In this document: piece after piece, positions 18,397 through 27,693 of the stretch
Layout of the letters: each line of letters starts with the position of its first letter
Numbering within the stretch: the first letter of the stretch is position 1
Assembly (NCBI RefSeq): GCF_017829975.1
Contig: NZ_JAEEGA010000013.1
Location: forward strand, 1 to 64,000
DNA from: Vagococcus allomyrinae
GTDB lineage: Bacteria; Bacillota; Bacilli; Lactobacillales; Vagococcaceae
Reading direction: 5' to 3'
DNA: 64,000 bases
Position numbers and translations under genes: made by a program
Notes under the pieces: generated by a model
Databases searched by the model: none
The model's input: the letters and a program-made list of their open reading frames with translations, nothing else
What the model was told of the DNA's origin: nothing

Positions 18397-19943
18397 ATGA
18401 TTCAGTATCGAAAGATATTAGAACTGTACTTGTCCAACATTGCGCAACGAACAATCAGTTCTAGTACCGGAAATGCGCGGCAAACAGTGTCTGATGTCAT
18501 TAAACAAGCAAAAATGAAAGGGCTTGAGGAATTGACAGACGCCATGACAGACCAGTGGTTTGAAGACTTTCTTTTTCCTGAAAAACAAGCATTAGAGAAA
18601 GGTTACTTCCCAATTAATTGGGATGAGATTCACCAAGAGTTGATGAAAAAAATGTCACATTGAAGCTTCTTCATCATGAATATGAGGACAAGGCAAGGCA
18701 CCACCATAAAATCCCTTATGCTTATCGAACCTTTTGTGAGAACTACGGGAAACATGCCAAGAAATACAAACTAACGATGCCAATCAGACGGAAACCAGGA
18801 GAGCTTATTGAGACTGACTGGGCTGGTTCAACTCTGGGCCTTAGAGATCGAGAGACAGGCGAGACGATTAAGGTTTATATTTTTATTGCGACACTGCCCT
18901 ATAGTCAATATAGCTATGTCGAAGGGTTCTTAGATATGAAGACAGACAGCTGGCTAACTGCACATATTAACGCCTTCAATTATTTCGGTGGCGTATCGGA
19001 AGTACTGGTTCCCGATAATTTACGTACCGGTGTTATTAAATCTGATAAATATGATCCAATCATAAACGAAGCTTATCGAGAATTAGCTGATTATTACCAA
19101 ACAGTTGTCGTTCCAGCAAGAGTGAGAACGCCTAAAGATAAGGCATCAGTTGAAGGGGCCGTTGGACATATTTCGAGACAAATCATCGCAGCTTTACGTT
19201 ATTATCAATGTTTCAGTCTTGATCAGCTCAATCAAGAACTATTAGCCAAGCTAGATGACATTAATCGAACTGACTTTCAAAAACGAAATGGCTCCAGACA
19301 ACAGATATTCGAGGAAGAAGAGAAATCTCACCTTCACCCTCTTCCTCGAACGCCTTATAAAATGGCGAAATGGAAAACAAGTAAAGTTCAATTGAACTAT
19401 CACATCCAGGTTGAACGTATGTATTACTCCGTCCCATATGAGTATGTCCAAAATGACGTGTCTAGTCGACTCACTAAGGACCTAATTGAAGTTTACTTCA
19501 AAGACATCCGAATTGCATCACATAATCGATTAAAAGGTGAAATTGGCCAATATGCCACCAATCCTGATCATATGCCGAATCACCATCGCAAGTATCTGAA
19601 TCATACACCAGATAGTTGTTTAAACTGGGCAAGTGACGTAGGCAATCAAACACTGAGACTTGTCCAATATCTATTAGATACAACCGTCGAAAAGAAGGCA
19701 CTTATCAGTTTGATGGCACTGAAAAACTTAGAAAAAAAATACACCTTGACTGAAATTGAAGTTGCCAGTCAAACAGTACTCAAGGTGTCAACTAACCCGA
19801 CTCTAGGATTAGTGAAGTCAGTATTAGAACGAAACAAGAAAAAGTCAAAATTAACAGACTCCCCTCCTCACAAAGAAACACCGCCAGGGAATGATTATGG
19901 ATTCACACGGGGCGCCAATTACTTTAAAGGAGAGAAAAATTAA
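18397..19943 (+). CDS. istA: IS21 transposase IstA, read through a -1 frameshift at A7
   Basis: DDE transposase of IS21. Frame 1 (18397-18663, 88 residues) carries the N-terminal DNA-binding part. The catalytic part continues in the -1 frame to 19943 (ETDWAGSTL, LVPDNLRTGVIKSDKYDP, KDKASVEGAVGHISR give D, D and E). The join lies at ATG-A7-TG (18643-18654). Slipping back one base yields KKNVTLKLLHHEYE, the expected IstA continuity, whereas frame 1 stops six codons later. This may be programmed frameshifting or a one-base indel. The last codon overlaps the istB ATG. Confidence 0.88.
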
Positions 19944-20725
19944 TGAATAATGACACATTAAGGAAACTAAGAGACATGAGATTAACTGGAATGTCAGAAC
20001 TTTATGAAGAACTTCAAACAAATTCAACTTATCAAGAGTTAACAAGTGAGGATTTCTTCAATTTACTGGTAGATAGGGAATATTCACGACGAAAAACGGC
20101 ACTACTTGATCGACTAATCAAGCAGGCCCGTTTAAGCGACCCCACTGCTTGTATTGAGGATATCGAGTATCATGAAGATAGACATCTAGACGCTCAGCTA
20201 ATCGCAGAATTAGCGGCCGGCAACTATATTGAACAGTCCCATAATCTCATTATTATGGGCGCCAGTGGTAACGGCAAAAGTTGGATTGCGAATGCCTTAG
20301 GTATTCAAGCCTGTCGCCAATTTAGAAAAGTGAAATACATGAGGTTGCCTGAGTTACTTGATGAACTAGCCGTCGCCAAACACGCCGCCGACGGTAGTTT
20401 TCGAAAGCTAATTACTAAATACAAAAAAATCGACTTACTTATTATCGATGAATGGTTATTAACAGACTTGTCCTTGGAAGGGTCTACTTATATTTTGGAA
20501 ATCATTGATGCCCGTATTAAGAAAGCTTCCACCATTTTCTGTTCTCAATTCGCTCCTGAAGGGTGGCATGCGAAACTCAGTCAAATTCAAATTGCCGATG
20601 CGATTCTCGATCGTATCGTTCATGATTCGTATCATTTACTGATAGATGGTGACGTATCAATGCGAGAAAGACACGGGATTAGAAGGCAGCGTGAGACTAT
20701 ACAGACACACAACGAGCTAGATTAG
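19943..20725 (+). CDS. istB: IS21 helper ATPase IstB
   Basis: 260-residue AAA+ ATPase that assists IstA. Walker A is MGASGNGKSWIANALG (near 105-120) and Walker B LLIIDEW (near 170). Arg-rich C-terminal segment is RERHGIRRQRE. The start overlaps the istA stop (TAATG), indicating translational coupling. Length is normal for IstB. Confidence 0.93.
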   Translation: MNNDTLRKLRDMRLTGMSELYEELQTNSTYQELTSEDFFNLLVDREYSRRKTALLDRLIKQARLSDPTACIEDIEYHEDRHLDAQLIAELAAGNYIEQSHNLIIMGASGNGKSWIANALGIQACRQFRKVKYMRLPELLDELAVAKHAADGSFRKLITKYKKIDLLIIDEWLLTDLSLEGSTYILEIIDARIKKASTIFCSQFAPEGWHAKLSQIQIADAILDRIVHDSYHLLIDGDVSMRERHGIRRQRETIQTHNELD

Positions 20726-20894
20726 GCAATTGCCTCTATGAGTTAAATAGACTAATCCCTGATATCCCAGGTTGGAATCAGGGATTTCTGTCATGTTGGT
20801 CTAGTTGTATGCATTGCCCGGTCTATTAGTCCGCCTAACGTGGTCTAATATGGCGCACTTAAGGTCTTTTCCTGCCGCAGTATTCACTCTAATC

Positions 20895-21375
20895 ATTCTA
20901 TCAGTAACAACAGGCTACCGTGGGTCTGCCGATGTGGATTGAATAAAAGGGAAAGACGACCTTTATAGTCTTATCGTTTCTTTACCAATTTTATACCTTG
21001 CTCCTGACGTCCCAGACTTTTTCAATGAAGAATTTCTCAGCATCAAATTTTTAATTAGTTAATTGCCTGTTCAAATTTTATACTTCAGATGATACACGTA
21101 CGTAGGCAACATTCAAGATAGAATCTCGATTAAAAAAATTCTTTATCATACATCCTAATTATGCGTATAAAAGTCAGTGAACTCAATATCAGGTACTTGT
21201 CTATGACGGACACCATAAAAAGCATTGCAAGAAAACTACGGTATCATGCTGCAAATATTGTATTAATGGCCAGATGATATTGTATTCAATTCAACCAAAA
21301 TTAGTATAGGTGCTACACCTACGCCAAATTGAAAATTTATGTTGAGCACAAAAACAATGGCTATTATACTTATTA
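20895..21375. other. Intergenic stretch between IS21 and the IS4-type element
   Basis: No reading frame with a ribosome binding site is found. Probably eroded sequence of older insertions. Confidence 0.4.
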
Positions 21376-22773
21376 TCACTAGTGTTGCAAAGATTTAAAA
21401 TGGATATAAACCTTGAACTCAAGGTTTTCAAGAACAAAAAAATCCTTTATACTAGCCTTGGATGACTTACCCAAGACCAATAAAAAGGACTATCGCATGG
21501 ATAAGTATACCTCAAAAACATCATTTCAGGAATGGGTTTCGTCAATAAAGTTAAAAAACTTATCGACGGATGCTCAAACGTTTATCACAAACTACGATTA
21601 TTACAGTAAAAAACTTGATTTTCAAACGACTTTAAACATTTTGTTGCATGCGGTTTATGAAGAATACCCGAGCTACCGCGAGATGAGTCGCGCCTTTCTT
21701 GATCAACGGCTTTGTCGCGAAATCGGTATCGAATCAATTAACCACAGCAATTTGTCTCGTCGGCTGATTGAGATGGAGCCCACTGTTCTCATGGAAATTT
21801 TCCGAAACCTCGTTGGGGAAATTCAACAAAAACAACCAACGACCAAACGAAATAGTCTTCAATTGATTGACTCTACGACCATTCCATTGAATCAGCACTT
21901 GTTTCCGTGGGCCAAGTTTCGTTCCACCAAGTCAGGGATTAAACTTCATCTGAGCTTGTGCTATATGGACGAAAATAATCAGTATCCAGAAGCATTTACA
22001 ATCACCCACGCAAAGGTCCATGATCGCACTCAGATTGAGGTGCTCGTTAATAAAGCAGAAGCTACTTACGTGGTAGACCGTGGTTATTTCGACTATATCT
22101 TATTGGACAAGATGCATCGTGATGGGTTCTTTTTCGTGACTCGTATCAAGAAAAATACGCTTGTTAGCGTCCTTGATCAGATAGAAATTGATGACTATCA
22201 GACGACTGACGGGCAAGTTATTAGTGACCAGCACGTTGCTTTGGGAGGTGGAAAGAGCTCCCTCACGTCACGTTTTCGATTGGTGACCATTTTAACAAAA
22301 GGGCAGAAGCTTCTGCGGCTCGTGACAAATCGCATGGACGTTAGTGTGCAAGCAATTGCGGATATGTATCAAGCAAGGTGGCAAATAGAGTTGTTTTTTT
22401 AACATTCAAAGCAAAATCTGACGATCAAAAAAATTTACTCGCAAGATGAGCAAGGGGCGATGAATCAAGTCATTCTCACACTCATTGCGACGCTTTTAAC
22501 TTATCTGATTAAACTGGATTTAGGGTCAAGCGCGACTCTGTTTCAACTCAAACGAGCCTTTCATTATCAACGGTTTGATCCGGCAGAACGCTGGTTGAGA
22601 CCCTTTATTCCGATATAATCGCTTAACTTGTCGCTGTCGCTTGTGGATTTAAAATCAATTACTGAAAATTTTCTGGAAATGGTCATCCGTTGCGTAAGCA
22701 TTGACCGTTTTGTCAATTTTCTAGAACTTGAATAAATCAGAATATTCTGACTTCATCTGCGCAACACTAGTGA
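21376..22773 (+). mobile_element. IS4-family insertion sequence, probably inactive
   Basis: 1398 bp bounded by 13 bp inverted repeats TCACTAGTGTTGC (21376-21388) and GCAACACTAGTGA (22761-22773). The ends are themselves palindromic in CACTAGTG, so the exact edge is uncertain, and no clear target duplication is visible. It contains one transposase gene with a nonsense codon. Confidence 0.8.
21497..22618 (+). pseudogene. IS4-family DDE transposase with an in-frame stop
   Basis: ATG 21497 follows AAAGGA. Catalytic motifs are IDSTTIPL (first Asp), VDRGYFDY (second Asp) and the YREK signature YQARWQIELFF-stop-HSKQ, with Glu in place. The frame is cut by TAA at 22400-22402, exactly where the family has Lys (AAA to TAA is one base). 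After the stop the same frame continues (HSKQNLTIKKIYSQDEQ) to a natural stop at 22616-22618. A single nonsense mutation therefore removes the last 71 residues. Confidence 0.85.
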
Positions 22774-22867
22774 CTTACGATATATGACGTTATTTGTGCA
22801 CCCGTGCTGTGATTACTCGCTTACTTTTCATTGAAGGAGAGCGCTCGATGAGGTCTAGATAAAAAGG

Positions 22868-22900
22868 AAGAGTTGATTTAGCAATAGATCAACTCTTTTT
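22868..22900 (+). terminator. Intrinsic terminator downstream of the IS4-type element
   Basis: AAGAGTTGAT (22868-22877) pairs with ATCAACTCTT (22888-22897) and runs into T5. Confidence 0.8.
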
Positions 22901-23030
22901 CGTGGCTCACTATTCCCGAAATGGTGGCTCATCTCTCCGAAATTTCTTCCTCTCTTTAAACGGCTCAACACATCCGTTTTGGTGGCTCAAGCTATCCGAA
23001 TTGATGGCTCAAATCAACCCGAAATAATCA
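22901..23030. repeat. Degenerate direct repeats TGGCTCAN6CCGAA, probable IS21-like terminal remnant
   Basis: Five imperfect copies of GGCTCA followed by about 6 bp and CCGAA or CCG lie within 125 bp with irregular spacing of 20-30 bp. Such arrays are seen at ends of some IS21 elements. No transposase of that type adjoins, so this is a stranded end. Confidence 0.5.
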
Positions 23031-23290
23031 CTCAAAAAATGAGTGTAGTCTTCTGTGACGGTTTTAACATGACAAACTGGATTAGGACAGTCATAAGAGT
23101 AGGTAGTGATTTCCAGAAAAACTGTTTTACCTAAAATGGGCAAATCTTGTGCTTTTCTGACATAAGCATTGTGGTGAGTGTGGCAAACCTCATGGCACTT
23201 CGGACATTGGCTAGTTTTTGTCAACGACTTCATTTGAATGGTCAGCTGATTGTCAGTTTCTTCAATATTCGTAATGTACAGTGTTTCCGG
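23009..23290 (-). pseudogene. ISL3-family transposase, N-terminal fragment
   Basis: The minus-strand reading YITNIEETDNQLTIQMKSLT followed by QCPKCHEVCHTHH and SYDCPNPVCHVKT is the N-terminal zinc-ribbon of ISL3 transposases (two CxxC-type pairs). Coding similarity starts upstream of ATG 23233 and the frame ends at 23009. The DDE domain is absent, so it is a remnant. Confidence 0.75.
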
Positions 23291-23579
23291 GAAAAACGGG
23301 TTAATTGTAGTCTTGTTTGCTTATTCGTTCACTCTCACACCTTCACGTTCATTTTTTTATCTCCATTTATTATACGATTTTATTGTTATTTCTAAAAGGT
23401 TTTCCCCTTACATTTGCGGAAGAACCATAACTCTGCTTAACCGGCTCAATCTTAGCGCAATATTCAGTACAGATTTACTCCTATGATTTGTGTTCCTATC
23501 AGATTAGTTTCTTCTAAATTTACCTTATGTAGATATGATTTTACAAAAAATCTTTTCAGTTCTTATAGTTGAAAAATTA
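23291..23579. other. Intergenic stretch downstream of the comA-like gene
   Basis: No supported gene. It marks the border between the mobile-element patch and the quorum-sensing/bacteriocin locus. Confidence 0.4.
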
Positions 23580-24173
23580 TCAGTATCCTCTAACTCTAAT
23601 GATACCTAATTCGATTGCTTGAATAATTGCAGAGACAGTTGAGTTCACTTGGAGTTTTTCGTTAATAGATAAAAGATGGTTATTTACAGTTCTTCTACTA
23701 ATATGAAGTCGTTCTGCTATCTCTTGTTGTTTAAGTCCTTCTGCTGCACATTTTAATATTTCTTTTTCTCGTTCACTAAGTGAATCTAGTGAGTTTGAGT
23801 TGCTGGGTAGTAAATTGATTCCATGATATATGTTTATTAAATCACTGTATAAGCTTTCGATTGTTAAATTCTTATTTAGTAATCCCCAAGCACCAGATTT
23901 TATTGCCTCATTTTGATATTCAATTAGATTAAATCCTGATAAAAAAACAACTTTTATATTGGGGTACATTTTTAGGATATCTTTGGAAATATCAAACCCG
24001 CTGATTTCTCCCATATGGATATCCAGTAAGACTATATCTGGTTGTTCATGTTTTATTTTATCGAAAAAAGATGTTGGCCCTGTAAAACTAGTAATTGAAA
24101 TATCCATTGTCTGGAATGCAATTTCAAGACTTTTAGAAAATAGTACATGATCATCTAATAAATATACTTTCAT
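23580..24173 (-). CDS. comA: ComA-like LuxR/NarL-type response regulator
   Basis: 197 residues. The receiver domain (1-118) has acidic pocket LLDDH (residues 5-9), phospho-acceptor Asp51 in IVLLDIHMG and Lys101. The LuxR-type HTH (130-192) reads LSEREKEILKCAAEGLKQQEIAERLHISRRTVNNHL. The start overlaps the kinase stop by 4 bp (ATGA), so it is coupled to the comP-like gene. By analogy with Bacillus ComA it should activate target promoters when the prenylated peptide is sensed. Likely targets are the divergent peptide gene and the bacteriocin operon, by inference. No ComA box of Bacillus type was recognised. Confidence 0.85.
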   Translation of the reverse strand: MKVYLLDDHVLFSKSLEIAFQTMDISITSFTGPTSFFDKIKHEQPDIVLLDIHMGEISGFDISKDILKMYPNIKVVFLSGFNLIEYQNEAIKSGAWGLLNKNLTIESLYSDLINIYHGINLLPSNSNSLDSLSEREKEILKCAAEGLKQQEIAERLHISRRTVNNHLLSINEKLQVNSTVSAIIQAIELGIIRVRGY

Positions 24174-26164
24174 AATCTTCTTTCCTCCATTGTAATAGGC
24201 AAAACTATTGTAAATTTTGTACCATGTGGAATTACGGGTAAAACTGTCATTTTTCCATTTAAAGAATTAACTTCTTGATTTATTGATAATAAACCGAAAT
24301 GGTGATTTTCAAATCCTCTAAGTCGGATTTCATTATGGTCAAACCCTATGCCATTGTCTTGAATGACACTTTCAATGGAAAACTCAGTTTGGATCAGAGT
24401 AATGATAATTTCTGTTGCATGAGAGTGCTTAAGTGCATTGACTATTAATTCTTGTATAATTCGATAGATATGGAATTTGATCTCTTTCTCTAATTGTAAA
24501 TCGTGAGAACAATTAAAATTGATAAAAACAGCATCTTGTTTATCATTTAATTTATCACAAAGAAATTGAATACTACGTGATAAGGGGGCGTTTTCTATTG
24601 TTGACGGATAGAGTTCAGATATTTTATTTCTGAAAACTTCATTTAATGTATCGAACGATTCTAATATTAGTTTTTTTGTTTCGATGTGATCAGTTTCAAT
24701 AGATTCAGTCAATTTTTTTAATGCTAAAATATTTTGTAAAACGTTATCATGTAAAAAAAAGGAGAAATCTTTGTGAAAATTTTGTACCATATTTAAATAT
24801 TCATAGCTTATATATTCGTCGTATGATAAACTTTCTATTTTTAATGCCTCTTGTTTAATGTCATACAGCCTTTCATTTTCAATTAGTATCTCACCTATGA
24901 CACCTATCAAATCATTAATTGACTTATATTCAATTAATGACAATTTGGAATTCTGATCTTTACTAACTATCAGCCAACCAAAAGTTTTATTGTTTTTATG
25001 AAATGTGAATTTTGTGAACTCATTACTTTTATAATTAAATGTTGTAGATATTTTTTCGAATTCATCAATGATTGTAGCTGTTAATGTAATGTCTAAAAAA
25101 TTTTCTGTACATGATAGAATGTACGGGGTATGTTCATCTTTCCAAACAATTAAGTAATTCATAATTCCATAATTCTGCATTAGGAGCTTACTAATTAATG
25201 AACTTATAGAAGAGAGTGTTTTTTCCTTTGTAATTGTTTGAATAAACTCATTTTTTTCTTTTTGGAACTCATTTTTTTTTTGCTGGAGTTTTCTCAAAGT
25301 AATGTTATTTAAATACCAACTTTTTAGATGGAAAATATATAGAAACAAACAATAAAAAACTATTAGGAAGTAAATTCCAAACAATGAGAGATTAAGAAAA
25401 TAATTACTAACAGTAAGTAACAAAGAAAAACAGATTATGTGAGTGATGAAATTAATCGTTATAACAATTTTATTTAAACGAATATCATTACGTTTGACTA
25501 AAATAAGACCTACAGTAATGGGGATTAACAGAACAAAAAAAAGAGAGTAAAATTTAAGTTCGCTTGATAAGACACTATTTAAGAGTGAGTAAGAAAAAAT
25601 AAAAGGGCTAAGAGATACAACTAAGGTCTTTGTTAATAAGGTTTGTTCTTTTCGGGTTTTAGTGCTTAAGTGATCTTTTTCTTTCGAATATAGTACAATA
25701 CAGCCGATAATACTTAAAATAATCTCTAGGAGTATCAACCAGTAAAAATGTTCAAAATTAATTAATAAGAGAACGGACGTTATAATTGAATAACTAATCA
25801 AACATTTTCTTATTCTTTTTAACATAGAAGAAGTCGGAATAGAATTAAAAATAATAAAAAAATTATACACATAATAAGGTAAAAAAGAGATTATTATGAA
25901 AGAAATAGGATAAAAAAAAGAAAATGGCAATACGTCTAGAATCAAGTAAATGGAGATAAGAAAAATTATCCAGCAAAAGTATTTAGTTTTTTTTTCATCA
26001 CTAGATACGAGTATGATGAACGTACTAAAGAGAACTAGAAAGATAATAATCGGAGTAATAATTGGCAAATATTTATAGTGTAAGAAACTATAATTCTCAA
26101 TAGAAAATAGAGAGAGAAGTAAAAATATAAAAGAAAATAAGATATAAATAAGTTTTCCTCTCAT
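24170..26164 (-). CDS. comP: ComP-like polytopic sensor histidine kinase
   Basis: 664 residues. The N-terminal 290 residues hold about 10 membrane spans, as in ComP. A cytoplasmic linker follows (GAF-like region about 310-430). The HisKA_3 dimerisation domain has FLHDNVLQNILALKKL (phospho-His, near 475). The HATPase domain shows QELIVNALKHSHATE (N box), QDNGIGFD (G1) and HFGLLSI/HGTKFTIVLPI (G2). It lies 3 bp after the comQ-like gene and overlaps the regulator gene. It should sense the processed peptide outside the cell. Membrane topology and gene order argue for the ComP group rather than a LiaS-type kinase. Confidence 0.85.
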   Translation of the reverse strand: MRGKLIYILFSFIFLLLSLFSIENYSFLHYKYLPIITPIIIFLVLFSTFIILVSSDEKKTKYFCWIIFLISIYLILDVLPFSFFYPISFIIISFLPYYVYNFFIIFNSIPTSSMLKRIRKCLISYSIITSVLLLINFEHFYWLILLEIILSIIGCIVLYSKEKDHLSTKTRKEQTLLTKTLVVSLSPFIFSYSLLNSVLSSELKFYSLFFVLLIPITVGLILVKRNDIRLNKIVITINFITHIICFSLLLTVSNYFLNLSLFGIYFLIVFYCLFLYIFHLKSWYLNNITLRKLQQKKNEFQKEKNEFIQTITKEKTLSSISSLISKLLMQNYGIMNYLIVWKDEHTPYILSCTENFLDITLTATIIDEFEKISTTFNYKSNEFTKFTFHKNNKTFGWLIVSKDQNSKLSLIEYKSINDLIGVIGEILIENERLYDIKQEALKIESLSYDEYISYEYLNMVQNFHKDFSFFLHDNVLQNILALKKLTESIETDHIETKKLILESFDTLNEVFRNKISELYPSTIENAPLSRSIQFLCDKLNDKQDAVFINFNCSHDLQLEKEIKFHIYRIIQELIVNALKHSHATEIIITLIQTEFSIESVIQDNGIGFDHNEIRLRGFENHHFGLLSINQEVNSLNGKMTVLPVIPHGTKFTIVLPITMEERRL

Positions 26165-26167
26165 AAA

Positions 26168-27022
26168 TCAAACATCCAATCCTAAGTATTTTTTGAGCGC
26201 TAACAAATCTTTTGTATTATCAAATCTATCTAATATAGTTAGTGCATTTATTTTTTCAGAAGAGATCAGTTCTTTACAAAAATCTATAGCACCAGTTTTT
26301 ATTATTTTAGTCCGAATTGTCTGTACCGAAGAAGCTGGGTTATTAAGAAGATATAACAGAGTATCGTTATTGTTTTTATTAAGTGTATTTATACTTGCAA
26401 TTAAAGGGAGAGTATTTTTTAGTTGAGAGATATCCATTGAACTATTGTTTAAAACCCCAATAACATCATTTTCAATTTGGCATATCGTACCATAGTGAAT
26501 TGCAAACTGATCGAGACTGGAATCGTTATTACTTGCTAATTTGGTTACTAATTGAAATATTGCGGTTGATTTTGAAATGATATTTTTGAAATAAAAATCT
26601 ATAGAGTTTTGCGAATTTATCGTTGTAGAATAGTCAATAAATTCTGCATGTAAAGCATCTTTTAAAAGGTCATAATCGAAATTTACATGTTTTCCAAGTG
26701 ACTCAAGACTTTCGACTAGTAGTTCTGTAGATAGAAGAGCCAAGTGTTCCGGATTAATTATGCTTGATAGCAGAGTATCTTTATCTAAAAAATCGTCCAT
26801 TAATCGAGCTGATAAACCAATTAATTCTATATTGTACATTATATCGAGACCATCTGTATTTAGAGAGTTAGTCATTTTTGAAATATGCCAGTAGTATATG
26901 CTCCATTTGAAACATTTTTTAAAATTTAAAATTTCTAGGAGGTCGGTAGTATAGTAGCTGTTATACCTACCTATTGTTTTGTTGGATGCCATTTTTGAAA
27001 TAATGCTTTTTGTTAAAGTCAT
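26168..27022 (-). CDS. comQ: ComQ-like isoprenyl transferase
   Basis: 284 residues of the polyprenyl synthetase fold. The first Asp-rich motif is in SARLMDDFLDKD (DDxxD). The second region is reduced to CQIENDVIG, as in ComQ proteins, and is followed by SMDISQLKNTLPLI. ComQ attaches an isoprenyl group to a Trp of the ComX peptide and processes it. I chose ATG 27022 (MTLTKS) because AGGAGG lies 9 bases upstream; the ATG at 27040 is part of that site. It heads the comQ-comP-comA operon. A housekeeping prenyl synthase is unlikely, since it sits directly against a ComP-type kinase. Confidence 0.82.
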   Translation of the reverse strand: MTLTKSIISKMASNKTIGRYNSYYTTDLLEILNFKKCFKWSIYYWHISKMTNSLNTDGLDIMYNIELIGLSARLMDDFLDKDTLLSSIINPEHLALLSTELLVESLESLGKHVNFDYDLLKDALHAEFIDYSTTINSQNSIDFYFKNIISKSTAIFQLVTKLASNNDSSLDQFAIHYGTICQIENDVIGVLNNSSMDISQLKNTLPLIASINTLNKNNNDTLLYLLNNPASSVQTIRTKIIKTGAIDFCKELISSEKINALTILDRFDNTKDLLALKKYLGLDV

Positions 27023-27060
27023 ATATTCACTCCTCCTCATTAAGCTATAACTATAATTTA

Positions 27061-27089
27061 AGCATACTATAGCTTGCTTAATTGCACAA
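27061..27089 (-). promoter_or_regulatory. Promoter of the comQ-comP-comA operon
   Basis: Minus-strand TTGTGC (27089-27084), 17 bp spacer, TATGCT (27066-27061), about 40 bp ahead of ATG 27022. Confidence 0.65.
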
Positions 27090-27097
27090 TATACTCA

Positions 27098-27125
27098 TTA
27101 CTAAAAATTAAATATCGTCTATAAT
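27098..27125 (+). promoter_or_regulatory. Candidate activator-dependent promoter of the ComX-like gene
   Basis: TATAAT at 27120-27125 sits within the inverted repeat GTCTATAATTAGAC. The -35 region is poor (TTACTA at 27098, 16 bp spacer). ACTAAAAATTAAAT at 27100-27113 resembles ACTAAAAATTTAAT at 27580-27593 upstream of the bacteriocin genes. A shared activator site is speculative because both are AT-rich. Confidence 0.4.
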
Positions 27126-27155
27126 TAGACACATAATACTAAAGGAGAATATAGG

Positions 27156-27347
27156 ATGAATAAACAATTGTTATGGGAAGTTTTCCAAGAAAAGAACTTG
27201 TTTGAAAAGGAGACAATCAATAAAAATGAAAATCTTAATTTCCGTAAATCAGAGATTCTGAATTCGGAACTTGTGAATGATTCATCTAATGAGTTAGTAT
27301 CAGTTAATTCATATTTCCAAATATTAGCAAGTAGGTGGCCAAGGTAA
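27156..27347 (+). CDS. Candidate ComX-like pheromone precursor
   Basis: 63 residues, hydrophilic (ENLFEKETINKNENLNFRK region), ending YFQILASRWPR with its second Trp three residues from the C-terminus. ComX precursors are 50-75 residues and are prenylated on a Trp near the end. AAAGGAG precedes the ATG. The gene is divergent from comQ rather than between comQ and comP, which is unusual. There is no space for another peptide gene inside the minus-strand operon, where comQ and comP are 3 bp apart. It does not show the MQ.xINYL opening of Bacillus ComX, so the call rests on size, Trp position and context. Confidence 0.55.
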   Translation: MNKQLLWEVFQEKNLFEKETINKNENLNFRKSEILNSELVNDSSNELVSVNSYFQILASRWPR

Positions 27348-27693
27348 TTGTTTATTTGATCTGAATGAAAAAAATGTATATCAAATATTGTGGATTGCTG
27401 TACTAGCCCTTCTTTTTTCTCTTTATGGCAACAAACTGGCTATAACTAAATCTTCACAACAATGATGTAATTGAAAAATTAAACGATTTTTAAGGAGGAG
27501 TGATGAAGAATAATGTGTATTATCTTTAAGGTTCGAGGTTCACCTAGCATGTAAAAGAACTTCAAGTTGTAAATCAAAAACTAAAAATTTAATTTTCCAT
27601 ATTGATTACACCAGTTTATATTGAAGATTAGGTTCTTATGGTGTGTTTTTGATGGTCTCGTTTAAAAAAATGGTTTAATTGAAAGGAGAAATT
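27348..27693 (+). other. Region between the peptide gene and the bacteriocin genes, with an 8-codon micro-ORF
   Basis: TTTTTAAGGAGGAG precedes ATG 27503, which opens only MKNNVYYL before a stop (27503-27529). Just downstream of the ComX-like gene, a frame without start codon reads LWIAVLALLFSLYGNKL, a membrane-span-like relic ending near 27465. The strong ribosome binding site could belong to a leader peptide or a decayed gene. No clear sigma-A promoter for the bacteriocin genes is visible, which fits activator dependence. Confidence 0.4.

Larger units (their letters stand above)
18227..20887 (+). mobile_element. Complete IS21-family insertion sequence
   Basis: 2661 bp bounded by exact inverted ends TGAATACTGCGG (18227-18238) and CCGCAGTATTCA (20876-20887). 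The inner end repeat GACCTTAAGTGCG is also shared. A 7 bp target duplication CTCTAAT lies at 18220-18226 and 20888-20894, seen directly. Left-end sub-repeats (GCGGA..AA..AGACC) recur several times, as is usual for transposase-binding sites in IS21. It encodes istA (through a frameshift) and istB. Confidence 0.95.

Noticed and set aside
22901-23030. Short direct repeats looking like a small CRISPR array
   Set aside because: Units are imperfect (GGCTCAN6CCGAA), spacing is irregular and only about 20-30 bp, and there are no cas genes. An IS21-like end fits better.
26168-27022. Housekeeping polyprenyl/heptaprenyl synthase
   Set aside because: Only the first Asp-rich motif is complete, the second is ENDVIG as in ComQ, and the gene abuts a ComP-type kinase.
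27156-27347. The 63-residue peptide as a third bacteriocin
   Set aside because: Hydrophilic, with no double-glycine leader, no hydrophobic core and no Cys. A ComX-like precursor fits better, though not proven.
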